From Pannonibacter sp. XCT-53 (GTDB lineage Bacteria > Pseudomonadota > Alphaproteobacteria > Rhizobiales > Stappiaceae): a stretch of DNA of 64,000 nt. Below, one piece after another: positions 16,268 through 25,570 of the stretch (the first letter of the stretch is position 1; every line of letters starts with the position of its first letter). The DNA is taken from assembly GCF_009915765.1 (NCBI RefSeq), contig NZ_JAABLQ010000003.1:62001-126000 (forward strand), in the 5' to 3' direction. A program made the position numbers and the translations under genes. The notes beneath the pieces were generated by a model. It saw only the letters and a program-made list of their open reading frames with translations. It did no database searches and was not told the origin of the DNA.

Positions 16268-18352
16268 TCAGGCCGGCACCGGCTCCCACGGCGCGGGCTC
16301 AGCGTAATGGAAGCCCTGGGCCAGCCGGACACCCAGCTCGGTCAATGCCTTGGCCGTGTCGAGATCCTCGACATATTCGGCAATCACGTCGATCTTCAGC
16401 TCGCGGGCGACGCACAGGATGCCGCGCAGCACGGCGTGCTGCACCGGGTCGCTGACGATTGCCCGGATGATCGCGCCGTCGATCTTCAGCCAGTCCAAAT
16501 CCAGCCGCCTGAGATGCGCCGTTGAAGGCCAGCCGCCGCCGAAGTCATCCAGCGCAACCTTGCAGCCGTGGCGCTTCAGCATCGAGACCATGCGCGAGGC
16601 GGCCGGCATGTTGCGGGCCACGGAGACCTCCGCGATCTCGAAGCACAGACATCCCGCAAGCGCCGGGGTTTCGGCGAGCCTTGCATCGACATGCGCCAGA
16701 AACTCCACGTCGCCGAGGCTTTGCGCCGAGACATTCAGGGAAATCAGCGCCGGCTCACCCAGGTCTCGGAGCCGGGCCAGCGCGGTATCGAACACCCAGC
16801 GGTCGACACTGCTCATCAGGCCATGCCGCTCGGCCGAGGCGATCATGGCGCCGGGTCGCATCAGCCGGTTCTCGTCCCCCTGCACCCGCAAGAGCAGCTC
16901 GGTCATCACGGTCTTGCCGGTCAGGATGTCCACGACAGGCAAGGCAAACAGGCGCAGCTCGTCCTCGGCCAGCGCCCGCTCGACGCGTGCCACGTTGCCA
17001 AGTTCCTCCTGCCGGTGCGCCGCGAGGCCTTCCCCCATCCGGAACTGGCGGACCTGTCCGCCGCCCGTGGCCTTGCCGGTCAGGCAGGCCTCGTCGGCCC
17101 AGTGCAGCACATCGGCCGCCGTCGCGTTCATCGTGCGGATGAACTGCCTGTCGAGCACCGCCACACCGACGCTGCAGCCGATGCGGAAGTGGGCTCCGTT
17201 CCAGTCGAAGTGCAGCGTCTCCACCGCCCCGACGATCTCGCGCGCCAGCCGGCCCGCCTCATCCTCGTCCGCACCGAAGCGGACAACGGCAAACTCGTCG
17301 CCGCCCAGCCGGGCGACAACGCCCTTGTCGGCCACCAGGTCGCGGAGCTGGTCGGAGATCTGGCACAGCATGGCATCGCCGGCCGCATGACCGGCCCTGT
17401 CATTGACGGCCTTGAAGTCATCCAGGTCCAGCGCCAGCAGGGAAATCCCGCCGGAAATGCCGGCCCGGGCCTTGATCAGCTCGTCTTCCAGCACCTTCTG
17501 GAACGCCCTGCGGTTGGCGAGGCCCGTAAGCGGATCCTCCATGGCGAGCCGCTCCAGCTCGCGCGCCCGCGCAGGCAGTTCGTCCTCCTGGCGCAGCACG
17601 AGGAGAGCGCCTTCGATCGTTCCATACTCCCCGCGAAACGGCCGCATGACGCCGTGCAGGTCCTGCTGCGGCACCGCCGGCACGAAGGGTCCCTCCGGCG
17701 GCTCGTCGCGCAGGAGGCGGAGAAGGGCCTGCTGCGGCAGGCTGACGCGTTCGCTGCGGCCGGCCAGAACGCGCTTGAGCGGCTGTTCCAGCTGGCAAAC
17801 GTAAGTCATCTCGCCGAACACCTCGGACAGGTGACGGCCAAGCATGCGCTCGAGGATGCCGCGCGCCTCGAACCGCTCGGTTTCCGACGGCAGTCCATCC
17901 CGAATGCGGCCATCCGGCCCGATCAGAAGGACGTGGTCGGCCAGCGTCGTGACAGCCTGTTCGGCCAGCCGCAGACGGGTGCGGATCGGACCATCCTCCG
18001 CGAGGTCACGGATCTCGAGCAGAAGCCCTGCCGGCTGCCCGTCGGCGGCTGGCACCGACCGGCACTGGACCTGGGCATAGAGCGTGCGTCCGGAACAGGC
18101 GGTGAACATCCCCTCGGTCGTCGCGGATGTCCCGGCAAGGGCCGCATCCATCGCCGGTCGCAGCTTGCGCAAGGCCCGCAGCGAGAACAGGCTGGCGAGG
18201 TCCCGCCCGGCCAGAGCGTCCAGCGGACTGTCGAAGAGGTCGGCAAAGGCAGCGTTGGCGGCAACGACACGCGCCGCCCGCGACAGCACCGCGTAGGGAA
18301 ACGGCAGTCCGCGCAAGATTTCTTCGACAAAAACAGCGACGTCCGCTGCCAT
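16268..18352 (-). CDS. PAS-GGDEF-EAL cyclic-di-GMP protein
   Basis: This 694-residue protein has two N-terminal PAS-like segments, a GGDEF domain with intact RLGGDEFAVV near residue 350, and a C-terminal EAL domain. The inhibitory RxxD site before GGDEF reads AxxG, so product inhibition is probably lost. EAL reads ELL (MTELLLRV near 486), but the asparagine (SLNVSAQ), glutamate (FEIAEV), DDFG, LKID, AEYVE and QGF positions are kept, so phosphodiesterase activity is plausible. The ATG at 18352 is preferred; a TTG at 18406 is in frame, but that TTGACA resembles a -35 box. No transmembrane segment is seen. Confidence 0.9.
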   Translation of the reverse strand: MAADVAVFVEEILRGLPFPYAVLSRAARVVAANAAFADLFDSPLDALAGRDLASLFSLRALRKLRPAMDAALAGTSATTEGMFTACSGRTLYAQVQCRSVPAADGQPAGLLLEIRDLAEDGPIRTRLRLAEQAVTTLADHVLLIGPDGRIRDGLPSETERFEARGILERMLGRHLSEVFGEMTYVCQLEQPLKRVLAGRSERVSLPQQALLRLLRDEPPEGPFVPAVPQQDLHGVMRPFRGEYGTIEGALLVLRQEDELPARARELERLAMEDPLTGLANRRAFQKVLEDELIKARAGISGGISLLALDLDDFKAVNDRAGHAAGDAMLCQISDQLRDLVADKGVVARLGGDEFAVVRFGADEDEAGRLAREIVGAVETLHFDWNGAHFRIGCSVGVAVLDRQFIRTMNATAADVLHWADEACLTGKATGGGQVRQFRMGEGLAAHRQEELGNVARVERALAEDELRLFALPVVDILTGKTVMTELLLRVQGDENRLMRPGAMIASAERHGLMSSVDRWVFDTALARLRDLGEPALISLNVSAQSLGDVEFLAHVDARLAETPALAGCLCFEIAEVSVARNMPAASRMVSMLKRHGCKVALDDFGGGWPSTAHLRRLDLDWLKIDGAIIRAIVSDPVQHAVLRGILCVARELKIDVIAEYVEDLDTAKALTELGVRLAQGFHYAEPAPWEPVPA

Positions 18353-18784
18353 CTCGATCTGCGCGGAATTGTCAGAGCTTAAGTAAAACGAAGCCTTATC
18401 TGTCAATTTCGCGCCCTCGCGACAAATCGATCACGCGTACTCGCGCGTTAGACTTACCATCTCAATAGCATGTGCCCTGACGATTATCACAAAATGGGCC
18501 GTCGCAATTAGGATTGGTTAAGTTTCCAGAACTCGTTTTGGCGTTTAGGTAAACGAAAGTTAAACTTTTTCACTCGGATTCAAGTGATCGAGTCTTCGCG
18601 CTGGACCCGGCGAGTCTTGCAGGGCCTGTTCTTGCCGAAGTGCCTTGGTTTTGCCCGATTCCCCTTGCGTCACAATATGGCCCCATTGCCCGGGCACCTG
18701 CGCTCCATCGCCTGGCGCTGAACCAGCGCTGGTATGCTTTTCAGGGGTTAGCCCCTAGAACTGGAGGATGGACTCATACCCTGT
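18353..18784. other. Divergent promoter region between the GGDEF-EAL gene and rlpA
   Basis: These 432 bp are AT-rich for this genome. They contain GANTC sites at 18577, 18590, 18612 and 18771, a short palindrome CGTTTAGGTAAACG near 18541-18554, and an AGGGGTTAGCCCCT hairpin close to the rlpA start. No gene is supported. Confidence 0.5.
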
Positions 18785-19192
18785 GTGACCCCGCGCATGG
18801 CGCGCACTCTTGGCAAGGCGGGCGGCGTTGCTGCAGTCGGCCTTGGCCTTCTGGCTCCCATTACTTCGGCACATGCGACCCCTGCCCAGTGCGGCAAGGC
18901 ATCCTGGTACGCCATGACAAGCCGGACAGCGAATGGTGAGCGCGCCAATCCGAACACACTCACGGCGGCCCACCGCAGTTTGCCCTTCGGCACCGTGGTC
19001 ACTGTCGTTAACCTGGACAACGGCAAGAGCGTGAAGGTCCGGATCAATGATCGCGGTCCTTTCGTGAAGTCGCGCGTGATTGATGTGACGCGGCAGGCGG
19101 CGAAGGAACTCGGTTTCGTCAATCGCGGCGTGGCGCGGGTCAAGGTAATCGGGCCATCCGGCGAAGTTGCCGGCAAGTCCGGCCGGTGTTGA
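18785..19192 (+). CDS. rlpA: RlpA-like septal ring lytic transglycosylase domain protein
   Basis: This 135-residue secreted protein consists of a signal peptide (cleavage likely after SAHA) and one double-psi beta-barrel. The family motifs GKASWY, TAAHRSLPFGT and INDRGPF are present, including the histidine and aspartate tied to cleavage of naked glycan strands. There is no lipobox and no SPOR domain, so it is a short soluble form of RlpA. The start is GTG at 18785, or ATG at 18797 giving a shorter signal peptide. A bidirectional terminator follows. Confidence 0.88.
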   Translation: MTPRMARTLGKAGGVAAVGLGLLAPITSAHATPAQCGKASWYAMTSRTANGERANPNTLTAAHRSLPFGTVVTVVNLDNGKSVKVRINDRGPFVKSRVIDVTRQAAKELGFVNRGVARVKVIGPSGEVAGKSGRC

Positions 19193-19329
19193 CCAATATT
19201 TCCTGATTATAAAGTGCAGTGTTATTTTCGGTCTTCAGATCCTTTGATCGTGAAAGGAACATGAAAATCGATGATGACAATGCCTCCGGCAGGGGTTAAG
19301 GTTCGCCACCGTGGTCGATGGGGCCATGT

Positions 19330-19382
19330 GCACAAAACTTTGGCCGCGCAGCGCTCAGGCGTTGGCGCGGCCTTTTTTGTGC
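19330..19382. terminator. Bidirectional terminator between rlpA and the photolyase gene
   Basis: An inner stem GGCCGCGC (19342-19349) / GCGCGGCC (19365-19372) is extended by GCACAAAA (19330-19337) / TTTTGTGC (19375-19382). This gives a T run on one strand and an A run on the other, so it can stop both convergent transcripts. Confidence 0.85.
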
Positions 19383-19392
19383 CCGTTCCCGG

Positions 19393-21024
19393 TCATGTCG
19401 GGTCCGCCTGCGGCGTCCAGGGCCGCAATCCGGCGAGGAAAGCGGCGGCCTGCTGGCGCGTCAGGGTTTGCTCGGTTTCGCCCATGCGCGCCCAGGTGGC
19501 ATAGACCTGGGCCATGCGCGGGTTTCCCTTCAGCCGGTCCGCGTTGCGGGCGAGGAAGTCCCAGTACAGGGCATTGAAGGGGCAGGCGTCGCGCCCACGC
19601 CTCTGCTTCACGTCATAGCGGCAGCCGGAGCAGTAATCCGACATCTTGTTGATGTAGTTGCCACCGCCTGCATAGGGCTTCGACCCGAGCAGGCCGCCAT
19701 CGGCAAACTGGCTCATGCCCAGCGTGTTGGGGGCCTCCACCCATTCAAAGGCATCGGCGTAGACTGCCAGGTACCATTCGTGCACCTGGGCCGGGTCGAT
19801 GCCGGCCAGCATGGCAAAGTTGCCGGTCACCATCAGGCGCTGGATGTGGTGGGCATAGGCCTCGTCCCGGGTCTGGCCGATGGCCTCGCGCAGGCAGGTC
19901 ATGTCGGTCTGGCCGGTCCAGTAGAAATCCGGCAGCGGACGGGTTGCCTCGAGCGCGTTGACGGTGGTGTACTCCGGCATCTTCAGCCAGTAGATGCCGC
20001 GTACATATTCCCGCCAGCCGATGATCTGCCGGATGAAGCCTTCCGCAGCATTGAGCGGCACACGGCCGGCCCGATACTCCGCCTCGACCCGGCGGCAGAC
20101 CGACAGCGGGTCGAGCAGGCCGACGTTCAGATAGGGCGAGATCACCGAATGATAGAGCCATGGCTCGCCCCGGAGCATGGCGTCCTGATAGTCGCCGAAC
20201 GAGGGCAGAGCCACCTGCAGGAACCGCGCGAAGACCGCCTCTGCCTCCTCGACCGTCACCGCGAACCGGAACGGCGTCAGGCGTCCGAAGTGCGTCGGGA
20301 ACCGGCGCTCGACCAGATCGAGCACCTCCTGCGTGATCGCGTCCGGCTCGGGCTGGTGCGGGCGGGGCATGAACAGATCCGCCCTGGCCGGCTTGCGGTT
20401 CTCCGCGTCGAAGTTCCATTGCCCGCCTTCGGGCTCGTCGCCGGCCATCAGCAGCCCGGTCTTGCGTCGCATCTCGCGGTAGAAATACTCCATCCGCAGC
20501 TGCTTGCGGCCACGCGCCCAGGCCCCGAACTCGGCGACGGAGCAGAGGAAGCGGTCGTCGGTCAGCAGGTCCAGCGTGATGCCCAGCGTCCCGGGCCAGG
20601 CGCGGGCCGCCTCCAGCACGCGCCATTCGCCCGGTTCCGTCAGCAGCACGCGACGGCAGCCGTGCCGGTCCAGTGCCCGGGCCAGCTCGCCGGTGAAACT
20701 GGCGCTGTTGTCGGGGTCATCAAGCCGCACGTAGTCGACCGTCCAGCCCTCGTGCCGCAGCGCCTCGGCGAAATGGCGCATGGCGGAGAGGATGAAGGCA
20801 ATCTTCTTCTTGTGGTGGGGGACGTAGGTCGTCTCCTCGGCCACCTCCACCATGAGCACGACATCGCGCGACGGGTCAGCGCGGCGCAGGGAGGCCAGCC
20901 CCCTGGAGAGCTGGTCGCCCAGGATGAAGACCAGCGCGGGTCCGTCGCCCTGACCGGAGCCGGGGCCGGAAACTGCGGCAGGGTCGCGGCTGGTCGCCGG
21001 ACGGGGAGCGGGGGCGTTGGTCAT
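19393..21024 (-). CDS. Fe-S bacterial photolyase/cryptochrome (FeS-BCP, PhrB/CryB type)
   Basis: This 543-residue flavoprotein belongs to the FeS-BCP group, which includes the (6-4) photolyase PhrB of Agrobacterium and CryB of Rhodobacter. The N-terminal alpha/beta domain starts LVFILGDQLSRGL. The FAD domain includes GFIRQIIGWREYVRGIYW. Four conserved cysteines for a [4Fe-4S] cluster are visible, one in MTCLREAIG and three in SDYCSGCRYDVKQRRG...ACPFN. The start at 21024 (MTNAPAP) or 21066 is uncertain. It stands alone, convergent with rlpA. Repair of (6-4) photoproducts is likely by family. Confidence 0.92.
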   Translation of the reverse strand: MTNAPAPRPATSRDPAAVSGPGSGQGDGPALVFILGDQLSRGLASLRRADPSRDVVLMVEVAEETTYVPHHKKKIAFILSAMRHFAEALRHEGWTVDYVRLDDPDNSASFTGELARALDRHGCRRVLLTEPGEWRVLEAARAWPGTLGITLDLLTDDRFLCSVAEFGAWARGRKQLRMEYFYREMRRKTGLLMAGDEPEGGQWNFDAENRKPARADLFMPRPHQPEPDAITQEVLDLVERRFPTHFGRLTPFRFAVTVEEAEAVFARFLQVALPSFGDYQDAMLRGEPWLYHSVISPYLNVGLLDPLSVCRRVEAEYRAGRVPLNAAEGFIRQIIGWREYVRGIYWLKMPEYTTVNALEATRPLPDFYWTGQTDMTCLREAIGQTRDEAYAHHIQRLMVTGNFAMLAGIDPAQVHEWYLAVYADAFEWVEAPNTLGMSQFADGGLLGSKPYAGGGNYINKMSDYCSGCRYDVKQRRGRDACPFNALYWDFLARNADRLKGNPRMAQVYATWARMGETEQTLTRQQAAAFLAGLRPWTPQADPT

Positions 21025-21199
21025 CTGGGCCGCTGAACTGAAGGGAACAAGGCATCGCTTCGGCATCTTGCCGACGTGGTGCTGCCTCTACGCAGGGTCG
21101 CAGGCTCCGTATCACCTCGCCCGCAACATTTCCCTGCCGCTGCCCCGGCCGCAGCTGCCGGAGGCAGGCCGTCAGGCAGGCCTTTGGGCAGGACAGACA

Positions 21200-21235
21200 A
21201 CAGGACTGGCAACAGGACAGGCAACAGGACTGGGG
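21200..21235. repeat. 12-bp tandem repeat upstream of tRNA-Arg
   Basis: Three adjacent units, ACAGGACTGGCA, ACAGGACAGGCA and ACAGGACTGGGG, lie in non-coding DNA between the photolyase gene and the tRNA. A fourth degenerate unit may precede them from 21188. Confidence 0.8.
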
Positions 21236-21350
21236 ACAGCCCGGGCCCGGACGCCACACGCCGGCGCGCGGTGGCAGAAAACCCGTTGCCGATCCCGGAT
21301 CATTCCTGTATCAGACCTACGTCCGGCAGGCCTTTGCGTCCTCGCCGCGT

Positions 21351-21427
<77 letters not shown>

Positions 21428-21669
21428 TTCTCCCGACAATCTGTCACGCAGGATCCCGACGTCGCCGTGTCCGGGGCTGCCTTGTGCCTGCTGCTGCGGG
21501 CGACGCTCGCCCGCGCCCTGCTGCCGGGTCGCCGAAATTGCAGCCTACAAAAGCCCGATCTCCGGGCAATCGGTTTTCTGGCCTGTATCAATTTGGCAGT
21601 GCTGTTCCTCGCGAAGGCCGTGGGGATCGCTATCCTTTGGGGCAATGAATGCTCACTGAGGAAACAATC

Positions 21670-22686
21670 ATGTCGCGTACCACATCTCTGAAGTCGCTTC
21701 TGGCCGCCGGTGTTGCCGCGGCATTCCTGGCCGCCCCGCTTCCGGCGCTGGCAGCCGACAAGATCCTCAATTCCTCCTATGACATCTCGCGCGAGCTGTT
21801 CGTCGAGGTGAACGCTGCCTTCATCGCCAAGCACAAGGCGGCCACCGGACAGGACGTCAGCGTCGACCAGTCGCATGGCGGGTCGTCGAAGCAGGCGCGC
21901 GCCATCCTGGAAGGGCTGGAGGCGGATGTCGTGACCTTCAACCAGACCACCGACGTCAATGCGCTCGTCAAGGGCGGGGCCGTTTCGGAGGACTGGGCGA
22001 GCGAGTTCCCGAACAATGCCTCGCCCTACTATTCCCTGCCGTCCTTCCTGGTGCGCGAGGGCAACCCGAAGAACATCAAGGACTGGAACGACCTCGTCCG
22101 CGATGACGTGAAGGTGATCTTCCCGAACCCGAAGACGTCGGGCAATGCCCGCTACACCTATCTCGCGGCCGTTGCCTTTGCCCGCGAAGCCTTCGCTGGC
22201 GACGAGACGAAGGTCGATGCCTTCATCACCAAGCTGTTCGACAACGTGCCGGTGTTCGACACCGGTGGCCGGGGCGCCACCACCACCTTCGTGGAGCGCA
22301 ACATCGGCGACGTGCTGATCACCTTCGAGGCCGAGACCAAGGGCATCGCCAAGGAGTTCGGCGAGGACAAGTTCGACACCGTGACGCCGTCCGTCAGCAT
22401 CCTGGCCGAGTTCCCGGTGGCGATCGTTGACCGCGTCGTCGACAAGCGCGGGTCGCGCGACCTGTCGAAGGCCTATCTCGACTTCCTCTACTCGACCGAA
22501 GGTCAGCGCATTCTCGCCTCCCGCGGCAACCGCGTGCATGACGACGCCATCGAGGCGGAGTTCAAGGACCAGTTCCCGGCGGTTCGTCTGGTGACCGTGG
22601 ACGATGTCTTCGGCGGCTGGAACAAGGTGCAGGCGGAGCATTTCGCGTCCGGCGCCAAGCTCGACACGCTGTTCGGCAACCGCTGA
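21670..22686 (+). CDS. sbp: Sulfate ABC transporter substrate-binding protein
   Basis: This 338-residue periplasmic protein has a signal peptide ending ALAA and then DKILNSSYDISRELF, the usual start of Sbp/CysP proteins. Typical motifs are QSHGGSSKQARAILEGLEADVVT, NPKTSGNARY and the C-terminal PAVRLVTVDDVFGGW. It captures sulfate (or thiosulfate) for the CysTWA importer encoded next. GAGGAAAC precedes the ATG. A 10-bp perfect hairpin follows the stop and probably protects this transcript end, allowing binding protein to exceed permease. Confidence 0.95.
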   Translation: MSRTTSLKSLLAAGVAAAFLAAPLPALAADKILNSSYDISRELFVEVNAAFIAKHKAATGQDVSVDQSHGGSSKQARAILEGLEADVVTFNQTTDVNALVKGGAVSEDWASEFPNNASPYYSLPSFLVREGNPKNIKDWNDLVRDDVKVIFPNPKTSGNARYTYLAAVAFAREAFAGDETKVDAFITKLFDNVPVFDTGGRGATTTFVERNIGDVLITFEAETKGIAKEFGEDKFDTVTPSVSILAEFPVAIVDRVVDKRGSRDLSKAYLDFLYSTEGQRILASRGNRVHDDAIEAEFKDQFPAVRLVTVDDVFGGWNKVQAEHFASGAKLDTLFGNR

Positions 22687-22714
22687 CAGGCTCTCCGACA
22701 TCTTCTACAGTGCA

Positions 22715-22740
22715 GCCGGCGGGTTCCAGCACCCGCCGGC
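22715..22740 (+). other. Intercistronic hairpin after the sulfate-binding-protein gene
   Basis: GCCGGCGGGT and ACCCGCCGGC form a perfect 10-bp stem with a six-base loop, 28 bp after the sbp stop and 50 bp before cysT. No T run follows, so it more likely stabilises the upstream mRNA or lowers read-through than terminates fully. Confidence 0.7.
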
Positions 22741-22789
22741 ACCTGTATTTGGTCGACCGCCCTGCCCGTCCCCTGATCTGGAGTAACGG

Positions 22790-23614
22790 ATGCGAACCCG
22801 CCGCGTCCTTCCCGGCCTGCCCCTGTCGCTGGGGATCACGGTCTTCTACCTCAGCCTGATTGTCGTGCTGCCGCTCGGCGCGCTGGTCTACAAGGCCGCG
22901 AGCCTCGGGCCGGCCGAGTACTGGCAGATCGTGTCCTCGGAACGGGCAGTGGCCAGCTATCTGGTGACCGCCGGGTCCGCGCTCGGCGCCACGCTGTTCA
23001 ACCTGGTCTTCGGCCTCATCCTTGCCTGGGTGCTGGTGCGCTACCAGTTCCCGGGCAAGCGCCTGCTGGATGCCGTGGTCGATCTGCCCTTTGCCCTGCC
23101 GACGGCCGTGGCCGGCATCGCCCTGACCACCCTCTTCGTGCCGGATGGCTGGCTCGGACAGCTTGCCGCTCCCTTCGGCCTCCAGATCGCCTACACGCCG
23201 CTCGGCATCATGATCGCCATGGCCTTCACCAGCCTGCCCTTCATCGTGCGCACGGTGCAGCCAGTGCTGGAGGACCTCGATCCGGCGCTGGAAGAGGCGG
23301 CCCAGTCGCTCGGCGGCTCGGACAGCTCGATCTTCCTTCGGGTGATCCTGCCGCTGCTGGCCCCGGCGCTGATGGCGGGGACGTCCCTGTCCTTTGCCCG
23401 CAGCCTGGGCGAGTTCGGCGCCATCATCTTCATCGCCGGCAACCAGCCCTTCGAGACCGAGATCACCGCTCTCCTCGCCTTCATCCGGCTCGAGGAATAC
23501 GAGTATCAGGCGGCGGCGGCGATTGCCTCGGTGATGCTGATCATCGCCTTCGTGATGCTGGCGATCACCAACCTGCTGCAGGCGCGGGCCCTGCGCTACA
23601 CCGCGAAGGGATAA
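22790..23614 (+). CDS. cysT: Sulfate ABC transporter permease CysT
   Basis: This 274-residue inner-membrane permease has six hydrophobic segments and the coupling-helix motif EEAAQSLGGSDSSIFLRVILPLLAPA, which contacts the ATPase. FGLILAWVLVRYQFPGKRLLDAVVDLPFALPTAVAGI is characteristic of CysT (CysU). It pairs with CysW to form the sulfate channel. It is second in the operon, after the binding protein and its hairpin. Confidence 0.95.
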   Translation: MRTRRVLPGLPLSLGITVFYLSLIVVLPLGALVYKAASLGPAEYWQIVSSERAVASYLVTAGSALGATLFNLVFGLILAWVLVRYQFPGKRLLDAVVDLPFALPTAVAGIALTTLFVPDGWLGQLAAPFGLQIAYTPLGIMIAMAFTSLPFIVRTVQPVLEDLDPALEEAAQSLGGSDSSIFLRVILPLLAPALMAGTSLSFARSLGEFGAIIFIAGNQPFETEITALLAFIRLEEYEYQAAAAIASVMLIIAFVMLAITNLLQARALRYTAKG

Positions 23615-23618
23615 GGCC

Positions 23619-24512
23619 ATGGCACACGCACACAGCCATCGCAAACCTCCGCGCGTGGGCGACGGCGCGCTTGTCCGGCGGACGTTGATCGGCATCGTGC
23701 TGGTGATCGGCGCCGTGCTGATCCTGGCGCCGCTGGTCGTCATCTTTGCCGAGGCGTTCCGGCGCGGCATCGCCTATTTCGGCGAGAGCATCGCCCATCC
23801 CGACACGCTGCACGCCATCCGGCTGACGGTGCTGACGGCGCTGATTGCCGTGCCGCTCAACACCGCCTTCGGTGTCGCCGCTGCCTGGGCCGTGACCAAG
23901 TTCGACTTTCCCGGCAAGCGGCTGCTGATCGTCATCATCGAGATCCCCTTTTCGATCTCGCCGGTCGTTGCAGGCGTCGCCTACATGTTCGTCTACGGCC
24001 TGCAGGGCCTGTTCGGCCCGGCGCTGCAGTCGGCCGACATGAAGATCCTGTTTGCCCTTCCCGGCATCGTGCTGGCGTCGATGTTCGTGACCGCGCCCTT
24101 CGTCGCCCGCGAGCTGATCCCGCTGATGCAGGCCCAGGGCCGGGATCTCGAGGAGGCGGCGACGTCGCTTGGCGCCTCCGGCTGGCGCACGTTCTTTTCC
24201 GTGACGCTGCCGAACATCCGCTGGGCGCTGCTCTATGGCGTCGTGCTGTGCAACGCCCGCGTGATGGGGGAATTCGGCGCGGTCTCCGTCGTGTCGGGCA
24301 ACATCCGCGGCCAGACCAACACGCTGCCGCTGCATGTCGAGCTGCTCTACCACGACTACAACGCGGTCGGCGCCTTTGCCGCCGCCTCCATCCTCACCGT
24401 TCTCGCGCTGGTGACCATCGTCGCCAAGGTGCTGCTCGAACGTCTGGGAGCCGGCCGCGCCAGCCGCCGCCCCTCGCTCGCAGCCAATCCGTCCGGAGAG
24501 ACCAAGGCATGA
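23619..24512 (+). CDS. cysW: Sulfate ABC transporter permease CysW
   Basis: This 297-residue permease is the partner of CysT. It has six membrane segments, AAAWAVTKFDFPGKRLL and the coupling motif EEAATSLGASGWRTFFSVTLPNI, then MGEFGAVSVVSGNIRGQTNTLPL, which is specific to CysW. It follows cysT by 4 bp, and its stop overlaps the cysA start by ATGA, showing tight translational coupling. The N-terminus is histidine-rich (MAHAHSHRK). Confidence 0.95.
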   Translation: MAHAHSHRKPPRVGDGALVRRTLIGIVLVIGAVLILAPLVVIFAEAFRRGIAYFGESIAHPDTLHAIRLTVLTALIAVPLNTAFGVAAAWAVTKFDFPGKRLLIVIIEIPFSISPVVAGVAYMFVYGLQGLFGPALQSADMKILFALPGIVLASMFVTAPFVARELIPLMQAQGRDLEEAATSLGASGWRTFFSVTLPNIRWALLYGVVLCNARVMGEFGAVSVVSGNIRGQTNTLPLHVELLYHDYNAVGAFAAASILTVLALVTIVAKVLLERLGAGRASRRPSLAANPSGETKA

Positions 24513-25534
24513 AGATCGTTCTCGACACCGTTGTGAAGACCTTCCACACGTTCCGTGCGGTGCATGGGGTCTCGCTCGACATCAACTCCGGCGAGCTGGT
24601 CGCCCTGCTGGGTCCCTCCGGATCGGGCAAGACCACGATCCTGCGCATGGTGGCAGGTCTCGAATACGCCGACAGCGGCCGCATCCTGTTCGGCAGCGAG
24701 GACGCCACCAACATCCCGGTGCGTGATCGCGGCGTCGGCTTCGTGTTCCAGCACTACGCCCTGTTTCCGCACATGACCGTGGCTGAAAACATCGCCTTCG
24801 GCATGAAGGTGTCGAAGGTGAAGCGCAGCAAGGCCGACATCGCCGCCCGGGTGCAGGAGCTGTTGCAGCTGGTGAAGCTGGGCGGGCTCGGCGACCGGTT
24901 CCCCTCGCAGATTTCCGGTGGCCAGCGTCAGCGCGTGGCGCTGGCACGCGCCCTGGCCGTCGATCCGAAAGTGCTGCTGCTGGATGAGCCCTTCGGCGCG
25001 CTGGATGCCAACGTCCGGCGCGACCTGCGGCGCTGGCTGCGCGAGATCCATGACGAGCTGGGCATCACCACCCTGTTCGTGACCCATGACCAGGAAGAGG
25101 CGCTCGACCTGGCCGACCGCGTCGTGATCCTGAACGAGGGGCGCATCGTGCAGCAGGGCACCCCGCGTGAGGTGTGCCGGACGCCGAACTCCGCCTTCGT
25201 CACCCGCTTTCTGGGGGACGCCAACCACCTGTCGGGCGAAGTGCGTGACGGCCGGCTGCTCCTCAACGGCGAAGCAGTGGCGCCGGCCACGCAGCCGGAT
25301 GGCGCCGTGGATGTCTATGTCCGCCCGAATGATCTGGCCTGGGCGCCCGCGGGGGCCGGCTTTGCCGCGACCATCCAGCGGGTGATCGATCACCCGGCCG
25401 GACGCAGGCTCGTGGTCAGGGCCGGCGACAGCCAGCCGATCGAACTGGAGGTCCCGGCCTCCACGGAGGCGGAGGCCGGACAGACCGGCCGCGTGATCGT
25501 GTTGCGCGCCGACATCTTCCCGAAGGCGGCCTGA
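24509..25534 (+). CDS. cysA: Sulfate ABC transporter ATP-binding protein CysA
   Basis: This 341-residue ATPase powers sulfate uptake. Walker A is LLGPSGSGKTTILRM near residue 35, the ABC signature is QISGGQRQRVALARAL, Walker B is VLLLDEPFGALDANVRRDL and the switch histidine is in FVTHDQEEALDLAD. A C-terminal TOBE-like region of about 100 residues follows. It is the last gene of the operon and is convergent with the UPF0114 gene; no strong terminator was seen in the 36-bp gap. Confidence 0.95.
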   Translation: MKIVLDTVVKTFHTFRAVHGVSLDINSGELVALLGPSGSGKTTILRMVAGLEYADSGRILFGSEDATNIPVRDRGVGFVFQHYALFPHMTVAENIAFGMKVSKVKRSKADIAARVQELLQLVKLGGLGDRFPSQISGGQRQRVALARALAVDPKVLLLDEPFGALDANVRRDLRRWLREIHDELGITTLFVTHDQEEALDLADRVVILNEGRIVQQGTPREVCRTPNSAFVTRFLGDANHLSGEVRDGRLLLNGEAVAPATQPDGAVDVYVRPNDLAWAPAGAGFAATIQRVIDHPAGRRLVVRAGDSQPIELEVPASTEAEAGQTGRVIVLRADIFPKAA

Positions 25535-25570
25535 TCGGGTCGCCGCAGGACCTGGGGACGGCGGCCGGGC

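Noticed and set aside
18768..18788. Six-codon leader peptide before rlpA
   Set aside because: The GGAGG directly abuts its ATG with no spacing, so translation of it is unlikely.
21428..21669. Riboswitch in the leader of the sulfate-binding-protein gene
   Set aside because: No SAM-type core or other known riboswitch pattern could be recognised in the 242-bp leader.
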